In this document: one piece after another, positions 26,057 to 33,204 of the stretch
Position numbering within the stretch: position 1 is the first letter of the stretch
Layout of the letters: each line of letters opens with the position of its first letter
Assembly: GCF_016595235.1 (NCBI RefSeq)
Contig: NZ_JAENHL010000007.1
Coordinates: forward strand, 248,001 to 312,000
Length of the DNA stretch: 64,000 bases
Source of the DNA: Taklimakanibacter albus
GTDB taxonomy: Bacteria; Pseudomonadota; Alphaproteobacteria; Rhizobiales; Aestuariivirgaceae
Direction: 5' to 3'
Notes under the pieces: model-generated
What the model saw: the letters and a program-made list of their open reading frames with translations, nothing else
The model's database searches: none
What the model was told of the DNA's origin: nothing
Translations under genes and position numbers: made by a program

Positions 26057-26845
26057 CTACCTCTTGTCGTCCGGCTTGCGCTTTGTCCGCGCCGTGGCCT
26101 TCGGCACATAGTCATCGGCATGGGTCAGGTCCCGCGCCGCGATGTCGAGCATCTGATGCATGCCGGCGCGCGCGCCGGCGGCGTCGCGGAAACGGATGCG
26201 TTCCATGATGTGGCGATGCGCGGCGAGGGCCTCGTCCGGCGCGTCGGTGACCGTGTTGGTGATGAGCAATGCCGCGCCGAGTGCCGCTTCGATGGTGCTA
26301 CCGATCCGCTGCAGCACCACATTGCCGCTCGCCGCGATGATGCCGCTGTGGAAGGCGAGATCCGCTTCGGTCTCGGCCTGGAGATCGTTCGGACTTGCCG
26401 TCTCCATGCGGTGGAAGGCTTCTTCGATACGGGCGAGATCCGCCGCGGTCGCGCGCTGTGCCGCGAGCTCGGCTGCCGCCGGCTCGATGATACGGCGCAC
26501 TTCCAGCAGCCCGGCGATCAGGTCATGCTCCTTGCTGATATCGGGATGCCAGCTCAGAACCGCCGGGTCGAGCAGGTTCCAGTCGTGCCGCGGCTTGACC
26601 CTGACGCCGATGCGCTGGCGCGTCTCGAGCAGACCTTTGGCGCACAGAACCTTGATCGCCTCGCGCAAGGTCGTGCGGCTGACACCGAGACTGCCCATCA
26701 GCACGTCCTCGCGCGGCAGCACCTCGCCCGGAATGAAACGTCCGCCCAATATGTCGGCCCCGAGCGCCGAGACGACCGCTTCGAGCATCTTGCCGCCGAT
26801 CGGCTTGGTCCGCTTGAGCGGGATTGCTTTCTTCGCAACGGCCAT
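26057..26845 (-). CDS. GntR-family transcriptional regulator (FCD subfamily)
   Basis: This FadR-like repressor has 262 residues: winged helix (LGADILGGRFIPGEVLPRE, SRTTLREAIKVL) and FCD domain with DLAFHSGI and later AAHRHIMERI, which supply the conserved His ligands. The ATG at 26845 follows the dehydratase stop codon by two bases; a GTG at 26851 overlapping that stop is an alternative. It is the second gene of the operon it probably controls. Candidate targets are the AT-rich palindromes upstream of 28020. The likely effector is an aldonate or 2-keto-3-deoxy acid. Confidence 0.91.
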   Translation of the reverse strand: MAVAKKAIPLKRTKPIGGKMLEAVVSALGADILGGRFIPGEVLPREDVLMGSLGVSRTTLREAIKVLCAKGLLETRQRIGVRVKPRHDWNLLDPAVLSWHPDISKEHDLIAGLLEVRRIIEPAAAELAAQRATAADLARIEEAFHRMETASPNDLQAETEADLAFHSGIIAASGNVVLQRIGSTIEAALGAALLITNTVTDAPDEALAAHRHIMERIRFRDAAGARAGMHQMLDIAARDLTHADDYVPKATARTKRKPDDKR

Positions 26846-26847
26846 GA

Positions 26848-28020
26848 TCACCAGTCCACGATCGTGCCGTCATCGAGCACGGCGTTCAGCGTATGCAGAA
26901 TTTCGGGCGCATAAGGGTGGCGCGCGCATTCGGTCTCATCGACGGTGATGCCGAGCCCCGGCGCCTCGGGCACGCGCCAGAAGCCGTCCTTCATTTCGAT
27001 CGGCCCCTGCACCACATCGAAATACCAGGGCACCGCGCCCACCATCTCTTCCTGGATGACGTGATTGGGCGTCGAGACCGCGAAATGCAGCGCCGCCGCG
27101 CCGGCAATTGGGCCTAAGGGATTGTGCGGCGCCACGCCAACCGACACGGCTTCCGCCATCGCCGCGATCTTCTTCGCCTCGCTCAAGCCGCCGCAATGGC
27201 AGATGTCGGGCTGCAGAATGCTGATTGCCGACGCCGCGAGGACGTCATGGAATTCCGCCCGGTCGATGAGCCTTTCACCGGTGGCAAGTGGGACCTTCGT
27301 CTTGGCGGCGAGCTCACGCAGGGCGCCCGTCTCGCCGGGTGGCAGCGGCTCTTCGACGAACATCGGCCGGAACGGCGCCAGCGCATCGATATAAGCCAGC
27401 GCCGCACTGGCGCCGGCGGGCCGGCCATGGAAGTCGACCATGATCTCGATATCGGGGCCGACGGCGCCGCGTAGCGCCTCCATCAGCCGGCTGACCTTCG
27501 CCACATCGGGCAAGGGCGCGTGATAATGCGTATAGGGAATGAACACCGCCTTCAGCGCGCGATAGCCTTTGGCGACGACCTCCAGCGCGCGCTCGACCAG
27601 CGGGTCCTCGTCGAGCGTTTCATAGACGGCCTTCATGTCGCCGAGGCCCAGATGCGTATAGACACGCACTTTGTCCCTGACCTTGCCGCCGAGCAGGCGC
27701 CAGACCGGTACGTTGAGGGATTTGCCGAGAATGTCCCACAGCGCGATCTCGATGCCGGACACGGCACTCATGCCGATGACGCCGAGCCGCCAGAAGGAGT
27801 GCTTCTTCATCACCCTGACCGCCTGCTCGATGTCGCGCGGATCGCGGCCGATGAGCAGCGGCGCCAGATCGTTGATCGCACCGACGACGGCCTGCGTCTT
27901 CCATTCGAGCGTCGCCTCACCCCAGCCGAACAGCCCGGGCTGATCCGTCACCACTTTGACGAATACCCAGTTGCGCATGTCGGCATTGACGATCCGGGCC
28001 TCGATGGCGGCGATCTTCAC
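26848..28020 (-). CDS. Galactonate-dehydratase-like enolase-superfamily enzyme
   Basis: This sugar-acid dehydratase has 390 residues. The start is GTG at 28020, set by GGAGG nine bases upstream and by the family N-terminus KIAAIEARIV. The sequence follows the D-galactonate dehydratase pattern closely: VDFHGR (Asp ligand), FVEEPL (Glu), TGERL (Glu), SILQPDICHCGG (Asp) and APHNPLGPIA (catalytic His). It removes water from an aldonate to give a 2-keto-3-deoxy acid, which the HpcH/HpaI aldolase of the same operon can cleave. The exact sugar acid is not certain. It is the first gene of the operon. Confidence 0.9.
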   Translation of the reverse strand: MKIAAIEARIVNADMRNWVFVKVVTDQPGLFGWGEATLEWKTQAVVGAINDLAPLLIGRDPRDIEQAVRVMKKHSFWRLGVIGMSAVSGIEIALWDILGKSLNVPVWRLLGGKVRDKVRVYTHLGLGDMKAVYETLDEDPLVERALEVVAKGYRALKAVFIPYTHYHAPLPDVAKVSRLMEALRGAVGPDIEIMVDFHGRPAGASAALAYIDALAPFRPMFVEEPLPPGETGALRELAAKTKVPLATGERLIDRAEFHDVLAASAISILQPDICHCGGLSEAKKIAAMAEAVSVGVAPHNPLGPIAGAAALHFAVSTPNHVIQEEMVGAVPWYFDVVQGPIEMKDGFWRVPEAPGLGITVDETECARHPYAPEILHTLNAVLDDGTIVDW

Positions 28021-28092
28021 GGATCGCGTCCTCCCTAAATAATAGTATTTTTTATTTAAGAAATCATATGATAATGAAATTGTCAACGGCGC
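28021..28092 (-). promoter_or_regulatory. Promoter and operator-like palindromes of the sugar-acid operon
   Basis: This AT-rich stretch contrasts with its surroundings. On the minus strand a perfect -35 hexamer TTGACA occupies 28086-28081. Downstream are a perfect ATCATATGAT palindrome (28063-28072) and an AAATAA...TTATTT inverted repeat (28036-28056). The GntR product of the second gene is the obvious candidate ligand for these palindromes. A single best -10 element cannot be chosen. Confidence 0.45.
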
Positions 28093-28148
28093 TCTAAGCG
28101 CGCGCCGCCCAAAAACCAATCTTTTCTGGAAACTGCCGGAACCGCGCC

Positions 28149-29447
28149 TCAGCGCGGAAAGCCGAATATATGCAGCGGCTCCGGCCTGCCGCGTAGCTCG
28201 GCGGCACCGAGATCGCGCCATAGCGCAAGGTCCTCGCCCGCTTTGCCGAGCGTCTCGGCCGAGGCGATGAACGCCACCTCATGCTGCTTGGTCGCCTGCT
28301 CCAGGCGGTTGGCGACATTGACCGTGTCGCCGAGCACGGTGAATTCGAGCCGCGTGTCGTCGCCGACCGCGCCGATGAAGGCCTCGCCTTCATGCACGCC
28401 GATGCCGACCGCGATCTCATCGTCACCCGCTTTCAGCCGGGCTCTGTTCCATTCGGCGAGATCCGCCAGAATGGCCTTGGCGCAGGCGATGGCGCGTCTG
28501 GCGTCATCGTCGCGCGGATCCGGAATGCCGAAGACGAGGAAGGCGCCGTCGCCGACGAATTTGTCGACGATGCCGCCATGCCGCTCGGCCGCCAGGCGCA
28601 CGCGGCTGCGAAAAGCGCTCACCACTTGCGCGAGCAGCGCCGGATCGAGCGCTTCTTCCATCGCCACCGAATTGCGGATGTCGATGAACAGCAGCGCAAC
28701 GCGGGCGCGCCGGCCGGAGCGGAGCTCGTTCACATTGCCGGAAGCCAGCATGGGCGCCAGCTCGGTCGGCAGATAACGCACCAGGTTGGTCCGCCGCATC
28801 GACTCCTCGACGCCGTGGCGCAGGAGATATTGACCGCGCCAGGCGGCGGCGATGAGCACCAGGCCGCAGAGGATGAACATCGCCAGACGGGCGGTATTGG
28901 CGGTCGGCCCGAAGAATTGATAGACCGCGACGCCGACCGAATCCGTTTCGGTCGCGTCGGTCAGATGATCGATATTGAGCGCCACGGTGAGGAGCGCCAG
29001 CATGAGCACGAGGCTGTAGATCTGGACGGCGGGTCTCAGGCGCAGAGAGCCGACCGCGAGCACCAGCAGTGCCGCCACCGCGGTCGGGAGAGCGGCGGCG
29101 AAACGGCCGGGCAATTGCGCCTCGAGAAGGTCTCCGGTCAGCGACAGGCCGATGACCAATATGTCGATGGTCACCGTGACATAAGCGATCCAGCGTGACC
29201 AAAAGCCGAAGCGGAGGAGCGCATAAGCCAGCGCGCCCGTGAGAAACAAGATACCGATGACGATGCGGGCGCCCGTGCGCGCCTCGACGACACCGACATC
29301 GACCATGGGGCCGCGCGAGAAGGCGAATTCGACGGCGATGAGCAGCGCCACGGCGACCAGCATGCGCGCCACGGCCACGAACTTCTCGGCCGCGACATCG
29401 GCCTCGCGCAGCAGGGCGTCTGGGGCGCTTTGCGGGGATTTCGGCAT
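28149..29447 (-). CDS. Class III adenylate/guanylate cyclase, membrane-bound
   Basis: This 432-residue protein has about six N-terminal transmembrane helices (residues 20-230) and a C-terminal class III nucleotidyl cyclase domain (about 250-420). Both metal-binding aspartates are present (FIDIRN and FVGDGAF), as are the transition-state residues Asn and Arg in NVANRLE. The substrate-selecting pair is Lys in IVDKF and Asp in FTVLGDT, the adenylyl-cyclase type. cAMP is therefore the expected product. It is divergent from a VOC gene and follows the start of the sugar-acid operon, with no obvious partner. No good ribosome-binding site is seen. Confidence 0.9.
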   Translation of the reverse strand: MPKSPQSAPDALLREADVAAEKFVAVARMLVAVALLIAVEFAFSRGPMVDVGVVEARTGARIVIGILFLTGALAYALLRFGFWSRWIAYVTVTIDILVIGLSLTGDLLEAQLPGRFAAALPTAVAALLVLAVGSLRLRPAVQIYSLVLMLALLTVALNIDHLTDATETDSVGVAVYQFFGPTANTARLAMFILCGLVLIAAAWRGQYLLRHGVEESMRRTNLVRYLPTELAPMLASGNVNELRSGRRARVALLFIDIRNSVAMEEALDPALLAQVVSAFRSRVRLAAERHGGIVDKFVGDGAFLVFGIPDPRDDDARRAIACAKAILADLAEWNRARLKAGDDEIAVGIGVHEGEAFIGAVGDDTRLEFTVLGDTVNVANRLEQATKQHEVAFIASAETLGKAGEDLALWRDLGAAELRGRPEPLHIFGFPR

Positions 29448-29586
29448 GTGAGGAAAGTGATGGACGCGCGGGTTACCGGGATGGGGCCTTGATCATAGCA
29501 CTCATACCCTCCCCTTCGCCAAGGAACCTGTTTCAGGCTGAATCGCTTCTATTGGCGTGGCCGGTTCATTCAGGGAATTGTGAAAC

Positions 29587-29970
29587 ATGCCGATTTTCGA
29601 TCACCTCTCTATCGGGGTCCGCAATATCGAGGCGGCCAGGCGTTTTTATGACGCGGCCTTGGCGCCTTTGGGCATCACTTGCCTCTATGAAGGTGCCGAC
29701 TACGCCGCCTACGGACGAGACGGCGAGGATGATTTCAGCATTCATCAGGGTGGTGAAGGCTGGTGCCCGGATCCGAAAGTCCACATTGCCTTCAAGGCCG
29801 CTTCACGGGACACCGTGGAGGAGTTCTATCGCCGGGGCATCGACGCCGGCGGATCAGACGACGGCGCGCCCGCCATCCGTGATGAATATGCCGAGGACTA
29901 TTTCGCCGCCTTCCTCAAGGACCCCGACGGTCAGCGGATCGAAGCCGTCTGCCATATCAGGCAAACTTGA
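29587..29970 (+). CDS. VOC-family (glyoxalase/bleomycin resistance-like) protein
   Basis: This small cytoplasmic protein has 127 residues, with the vicinal-oxygen-chelate start FDHLSIGVRNIEAARRFYDAA and a C-terminal FLKDPDGQRIEAV. Possible metal ligands are the early His in FDHLS, a mid His in VHIAFKA and the Glu in RIEAVCH. Its substrate is unknown. A GGAAC at 29523-29527 followed 16 bases later by CGCT resembles an EcfG-type promoter with one mismatch in the -10, so general-stress control is possible. Confidence 0.85.
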   Translation: MPIFDHLSIGVRNIEAARRFYDAALAPLGITCLYEGADYAAYGRDGEDDFSIHQGGEGWCPDPKVHIAFKAASRDTVEEFYRRGIDAGGSDDGAPAIRDEYAEDYFAAFLKDPDGQRIEAVCHIRQT

Positions 29971-29971
29971 G

Positions 29972-30091
29972 TCACGCGACATTCGCCGCCGTCACCAGCA
30001 TTGCCGCGGCGAGCAGGCTGAGCGAGAAGCGAAAGCTCGCCCGCCGCGCAAGATCGATGACGACGGCGAAGGTTCCGACCGCGATGCGGGG
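29972..30091 (-). pseudogene. Truncated C-terminal remnant of a small membrane protein paralogue
   Basis: The minus-strand frame ending in TGA at 29974-29972 encodes IAVGTFAVVIDLARR followed by SFRFSLSLLAAAMLV. This aligns residue by residue with the C-terminal 40 residues of the intact membrane protein at 31085-31405 (IAVGALAVIIDMARH, then FGLALSVLALSALVI). No start codon or N-terminal part exists: the frame runs into the 3' end of the CBS-protein gene at about 30091. It is therefore a leftover of a duplicated gene, not a working gene. Confidence 0.7.
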
Positions 30092-30102
30092 ACAGTCATT
30101 GC

Positions 30103-30561
30103 TCAGTCCAGCGCCAGACCGATACCGTCGGTCGTCTGCGAATGGAGACCGCCCTTGCGTGAAATGTCGCCCAGCGTGGTCCCGGTCTTCGCTCGGACAT
30201 CGGTCTTGGCGAGATCACCCAGCGACACGATACCGACCAGCCGTTTGTCGCGATTGAGCACTGGCAGGCGCCGAATCTGGATGTCTCCCATATTATTGAG
30301 CACCTGTTCGACCGCCTCGTCCTCGAAGCAATACATAACTTCGGTGCTCATGACATCACCGACGAGGTCCTCCGGTCCAAGCCCATGCGCCACGCCCCGA
30401 ACCGCGATGTCGCGATCGGTGATCATGCCCACGAGCCGATCGTCCTCGCTCACCGGCATGACGCCGGCGTCGATCTCGGCCATTGCCAAGGCGACGGTTT
30501 CCAACGTGTCGTCCGGCCGCGCGATCCGGACATCAGTGCTCATGCATTCCCTGATCTTCAT
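30103..30561 (-). CDS. CBS-domain protein
   Basis: This 152-residue protein has two CBS repeats: VMPVSEDDRLVGMITDRDIA (about residues 34-53) and RLPVLNRDKRLVGIVSLGDLA (about 98-118). Paired CBS domains bind adenosine nucleotides and sense energy status or stress. AGGAG lies correctly before the ATG. A minus-strand GGAAC-N16-CGTA element at 30759-30735 resembles an EcfG promoter and would give a leader of roughly 160-170 bases. It is a stand-alone CBS protein of the type often found in rhizobial stress regulons. Confidence 0.9.
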   Translation of the reverse strand: MKIRECMSTDVRIARPDDTLETVALAMAEIDAGVMPVSEDDRLVGMITDRDIAVRGVAHGLGPEDLVGDVMSTEVMYCFEDEAVEQVLNNMGDIQIRRLPVLNRDKRLVGIVSLGDLAKTDVRAKTGTTLGDISRKGGLHSQTTDGIGLALD

Positions 30562-30734
30562 GGTTATCTCCTCGCTTTCCGCAATGACGCGGCAGGGCGC
30601 CCTCCCTTCAACTCGCCGGATGGCTGTTCCCTTCCATCGATGAATGAGAAGCCGGTCCGGTTGCGCGAGGCAGCTCGGACCGGCCCTGTCCTGATCGAAA
30701 GTGGCGAAAACCAGAAGTCACAGGACACAGGGTC

Positions 30735-30800
30735 TACGCGGTGGGCGCCATATGGTTCCAAGAAAATTGCACCTCGGAACTTTCATTCCGCCGTCGGGTT
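30735..30800. promoter_or_regulatory. Divergent GGAAC-type (EcfG-like) promoter pair
   Basis: Plus strand: GGAAC at 30776-30780, a 17-base spacer, then GTT at 30798-30800, an exact match to the core of the alphaproteobacterial general-stress promoter. Minus strand: GGAAC at 30759-30755, a 16-base spacer, then CGTA at 30738-30735, one mismatch from CGTT. The two point away from each other, towards the proline-rich microprotein gene and the CBS gene. Confidence 0.6.
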
Positions 30801-30808
30801 GAAGTTCC

Positions 30809-30958
30809 ATGGCTACAATCCCCACCCCTGAAACGCCCGATCAGCCGGAACCGCCGGCGCCCAAGCCGGATCCGATCCCGCCGGAACCGGGAAAGCCGCC
30901 CGCCAGCCCTGAAATCGAGCCGCCCGACCGGCGCAAGAATCAGCCGATGCGGGTGTGA
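30809..30958 (+). CDS. Small proline-rich protein (49 aa)
   Basis: This short reading frame encodes 49 residues of which about one third are proline, with many Glu, Lys and Asp (for example PTPETPDQPEPPAPKPDP). It lacks hydrophobic segments and is probably disordered. The GGAAC-type promoter just upstream puts the predicted transcript start within a few bases of the ATG. With no ribosome-binding site visible, the mRNA may be leaderless or nearly so. Similar tiny proline-rich proteins of unknown function occur in rhizobia. A hairpin follows it at 30970. Confidence 0.6.
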   Translation: MATIPTPETPDQPEPPAPKPDPIPPEPGKPPASPEIEPPDRRKNQPMRV

Positions 30959-30969
30959 AGCCCTGCGCT

Positions 30970-31085
30970 GTTAGCGCGGGATGCGAAAAAGTGGATGCCG
31001 GTTTTTCGCGAGAATCCCGCGCTAACATATGGGAATCGATCACGTTTCTGAGTTTGGGTTGATTCAACCCAAACTCATCGTGATC
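30970..31085. repeat. Tandem double-hairpin intergenic element (copy A)
   Basis: Hairpin 1 spans 30970-31026: a perfect 13-bp outer stem (GTTAGCGCGGGAT) enclosing an 8-bp inner stem (GCGAAAAA/TTTTTCGC). Hairpin 2 spans 31038-31085: a 7-bp outer stem (GATCACG/CGTGATC) enclosing a 12-bp inner stem (GAGTTTGGGTTG) with an ATT loop. Hairpin 2 touches the stop codon of the membrane-protein gene and could end its transcript. A similarly built element lies at 54280-54389. Confidence 0.65.
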
Positions 31086-31405
31086 TAATGCGTCGCACTG
31101 ACGGCGATGACCAGGGCGGATAATGCCAACACAGAAAGCGCCAGGCCGAAATGCGAGTGCCGGGCCATGTCGATGATGACGGCGAGCGCGCCCACCGCGA
31201 TGACGAAAAAGCCCAGGCCCACCGGCATGATATGCCCGAAGGCGAAGGACACCAGCCCCGTCAGGGCGAACGCGATCAGCAGCAGCGCGGCGCGCAGCAG
31301 GCTGATGAAGAAGTCATAGGTCTGCTTCTTGTCCAGGGCCAGATGCTCGGTCCAGTCGTGGATCGGCGCGCCGGCGCCTTCCATGTTGGGATGGATGTCG
31401 GCCAT
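31085..31405 (-). CDS. Small membrane protein of unknown function
   Basis: This protein has 106 residues starting at 31405, where GGAGGA sits at ideal spacing. A soluble N-terminal 40 residues (TEHLALDKKQTYDFF) is followed by three hydrophobic helices. The TYDFF segment before the first helix vaguely resembles subunit IV of aa3-type oxidases, but the protein is longer and I do not assign it. A GGAAC-N16-CGTC element on the minus strand at 31491-31467 resembles an EcfG promoter with one mismatch. A truncated paralogue lies at 29972-30091. Confidence 0.8.
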   Translation of the reverse strand: MADIHPNMEGAGAPIHDWTEHLALDKKQTYDFFISLLRAALLLIAFALTGLVSFAFGHIMPVGLGFFVIAVGALAVIIDMARHSHFGLALSVLALSALVIAVSATH

Positions 31406-31466
31406 GTCGTCCTCCTTCGGCCCCTCAGGCGATGAAGGCGGTTCCATGCACACGAGTCGATCCGAT

Positions 31467-31491
31467 GACGCGCGAGCGGGCAGCGAGTTCC
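31467..31491 (-). promoter_or_regulatory. GGAAC-type (EcfG-like) promoter of the small membrane protein
   Basis: Minus strand GGAAC (31491-31487), a 16-base spacer and CGTC (31470-31467). The -35 is exact and the -10 differs from CGTT at one position. It lies about 60 bases ahead of the ATG at 31405. Together with the divergent pair at 30735-30800 it suggests that these small genes belong to the general stress regulon. Confidence 0.45.
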
Positions 31492-31534
31492 CTCGCCGCC
31501 TTCGGCTACGAAAATGTAATCTGTGGACGCATGC

Positions 31535-31903
31535 TCACGCGACGCAGATGCCCGGCACCGCGACCTTCTGGAACAGATGCGGCGACGCGACAGCGGAAGC
31601 CGGATGGGCCGAAATATGCGCCCGGAATTCCGGATGGGTGAAAGCCGCGCGGAAATCGGCGATCGACTCCCACACCGCCTCGTTCAGATAGGTCGGGCTG
31701 TCGCCGACCGCGCGATGAAGCTGGGTCGAGATGAAGCCCGGCTGCCGCTTCATGAAGGCGGCATCGTTCTGCCAGGCTTTGAGAAAGGTCTCCTCGTCGG
31801 CCTTGTCGAGAGTCATGATATTGACGAGCACGACCGGGGCGGCGTCGAGGCCGATCTGGCGGTCGATCGGAAAAGCGGGGTCGAGTGGGCGCAATTGCGG
31901 CAT
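31535..31903 (-). CDS. Antibiotic-biosynthesis-monooxygenase-fold protein
   Basis: This 122-residue dimeric alpha-beta-barrel (ABM-like) protein is recognised by PVVLVNIMTLDKADEETFLKAW and GFISTQLHRAVG. Such proteins include quinol monooxygenases and heme- or reactive-aromatic-processing enzymes; the substrate here is unknown. The start at 31903 is set by AAGGAG. It is divergent from a MarR regulator across a region with two copies of an operator-like palindrome, so induction by a small aromatic ligand is likely. Confidence 0.85.
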   Translation of the reverse strand: MPQLRPLDPAFPIDRQIGLDAAPVVLVNIMTLDKADEETFLKAWQNDAAFMKRQPGFISTQLHRAVGDSPTYLNEAVWESIADFRAAFTHPEFRAHISAHPASAVASPHLFQKVAVPGICVA

Positions 31904-31919
31904 GGCAAACTCCTTCTTA

Positions 31920-31981
31920 TTTGGTATCATGATGTCAATACAGCACAATAGACACAATCATATTGACATTATGATGTCAAT
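31920..31981. promoter_or_regulatory. Two MarR operator-like palindromes
   Basis: Site 2 (31962-31981) is a perfect inverted repeat, ATTGACAT-TATG-ATGTCAAT. Site 1 (31920-31939) keeps the right half exactly (ATGTCAAT) with a degenerate left half (TTTGGTAT) and the same 4-base centre spacing. The two sites are 42 bases apart, about four helical turns. They lie between the divergent ABM-protein and MarR genes, the expected place for MarR autoregulation. Confidence 0.7.
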
Positions 31982-31999
31982 TAAAATACATGGTGACAA

Positions 32000-32470
32000 A
32001 TGCGCGAAACCAAGCGGACGCCGGCCGGCACGGCGCTGAGCGATCTCATCCTCGACTTGTTCCGGCTGAACAACGGGATCCTGACCGGCGGCGACAGGCT
32101 CGTGTCCGGCCTCGGCCTCACCAGCGCCCGCTGGCAGGTTCTCGGCACCATCATCGCGGCCGAGCGGCCGCAACCGGTCGCCTGGCTGGCGCGCGACACA
32201 GGCGCCAACCGCCAGAATGTACAGCGGATCGTCAATGATCTGGAAAAGGAGGGCCTCGTCGCCTTCGAGACCAACCCGCATCACCGGCGGGCGCAACTCG
32301 TCGTGCTGACCGACAAAGGCAAGCAGGCCTTCGAGTCCGCCATGCGCCTCCAGGCCCCCTGGATCAACAAGCTCGCGCAAGGGATTCCGGTCGCAGATCT
32401 CGCGACAACACATCGTGTTTTGCTGGCGCTGTACCGGAATCTAGAAACCGGCGATGAGGGCGCCGCATGA
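32000..32470 (+). CDS. MarR-family transcriptional regulator
   Basis: This winged-helix regulator has 156 residues. The recognition region is VAWLARDTGANRQNVQRIVNDLEKEGLV and the wing is NPHHRRAQLVVLTDKGKQ. It is divergent from the ABM-type monooxygenase gene, and paired palindromes between them are its probable operators. The ribosome-binding site is weak (GGTGA). It probably represses the monooxygenase until a phenolic or other small ligand binds. Confidence 0.92.
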   Translation: MRETKRTPAGTALSDLILDLFRLNNGILTGGDRLVSGLGLTSARWQVLGTIIAAERPQPVAWLARDTGANRQNVQRIVNDLEKEGLVAFETNPHHRRAQLVVLTDKGKQAFESAMRLQAPWINKLAQGIPVADLATTHRVLLALYRNLETGDEGAA

Positions 32471-32672
32471 CGCCCACACTGGGCGGCCAAGCTCGGAGAG
32501 TGTTTCTTATAAAACACAACAGATTGACGGATGAATTGCCAATGCTTCCGCGCTGTAGCTTGCCTGCCGATGAGAAGTTCGTCTTGAACAACAACGAAGA
32601 ACCTGACAGATTTTGATAACACCCAGGCAAAAGACCGAGAAATCTCTTTTTTCCGAACTATTTCAGGGGAAC

Positions 32673-33191
32673 ATGACGGCCACCTATAGAGCGCTCAGAT
32701 CGAAGGTCTTTGAATTGTGCGAACAATCCAAATTCAGAGACGCGATCGCTTTATGTCGGGCCAAAATTGACAAAGCCAGAGATGAGGATGAACACGTCCG
32801 CATCTCCTTGTTGATTCCGTATATCCTGGGTTGCGAAGGGCGGGATTCCGAAAGTGTGGAGGCGCAACAGTCCATAGTTGATGCAAACGACCTTCATCGT
32901 GGAGAATTTTACGATTTACTCCTGACATTGATCAACCAGGGCGATCATGAGCAGGCGATTGCGACTGCCGATCAACTCATTGAGGTTGATAAAAAATTTC
33001 CCTTTCAGTCCTTCACCTCATCGGCTTACTTTCATAAAGCCTATGCAGCTTGGAAACTAAGGCGTTTCAGACAGGCAAAGGCTGCTCTCGACAAGAGTGA
33101 TGAAAAAGGAGCGATTTGGATCGACGGGCATTTGCTTTCGAGAAGGCAATTGGCCTCAAATATATCTCGTAAGGGGCTCGATCCCACCTAG
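32673..33191 (+). CDS. Hypothetical TPR-like helical-repeat protein
   Basis: This cytoplasmic protein has 172 residues, starting at 32673 where GGGGA precedes the ATG. It is almost entirely helical with repeats resembling tetratricopeptide motifs, for example FRDAIALCRAKIDKA, QGDHEQAIATADQLIEV and LRRFRQAKAALDKS. No catalytic motif is seen. Its codon use is visibly more AT-rich than its neighbours, as is the 200-base leader before it, which suggests recent acquisition. Function unknown; a protein-protein adaptor role is plausible. Confidence 0.7.
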   Translation: MTATYRALRSKVFELCEQSKFRDAIALCRAKIDKARDEDEHVRISLLIPYILGCEGRDSESVEAQQSIVDANDLHRGEFYDLLLTLINQGDHEQAIATADQLIEVDKKFPFQSFTSSAYFHKAYAAWKLRRFRQAKAALDKSDEKGAIWIDGHLLSRRQLASNISRKGLDPT

Positions 33192-33204
33192 TGCCCGTCG
33201 AGCT

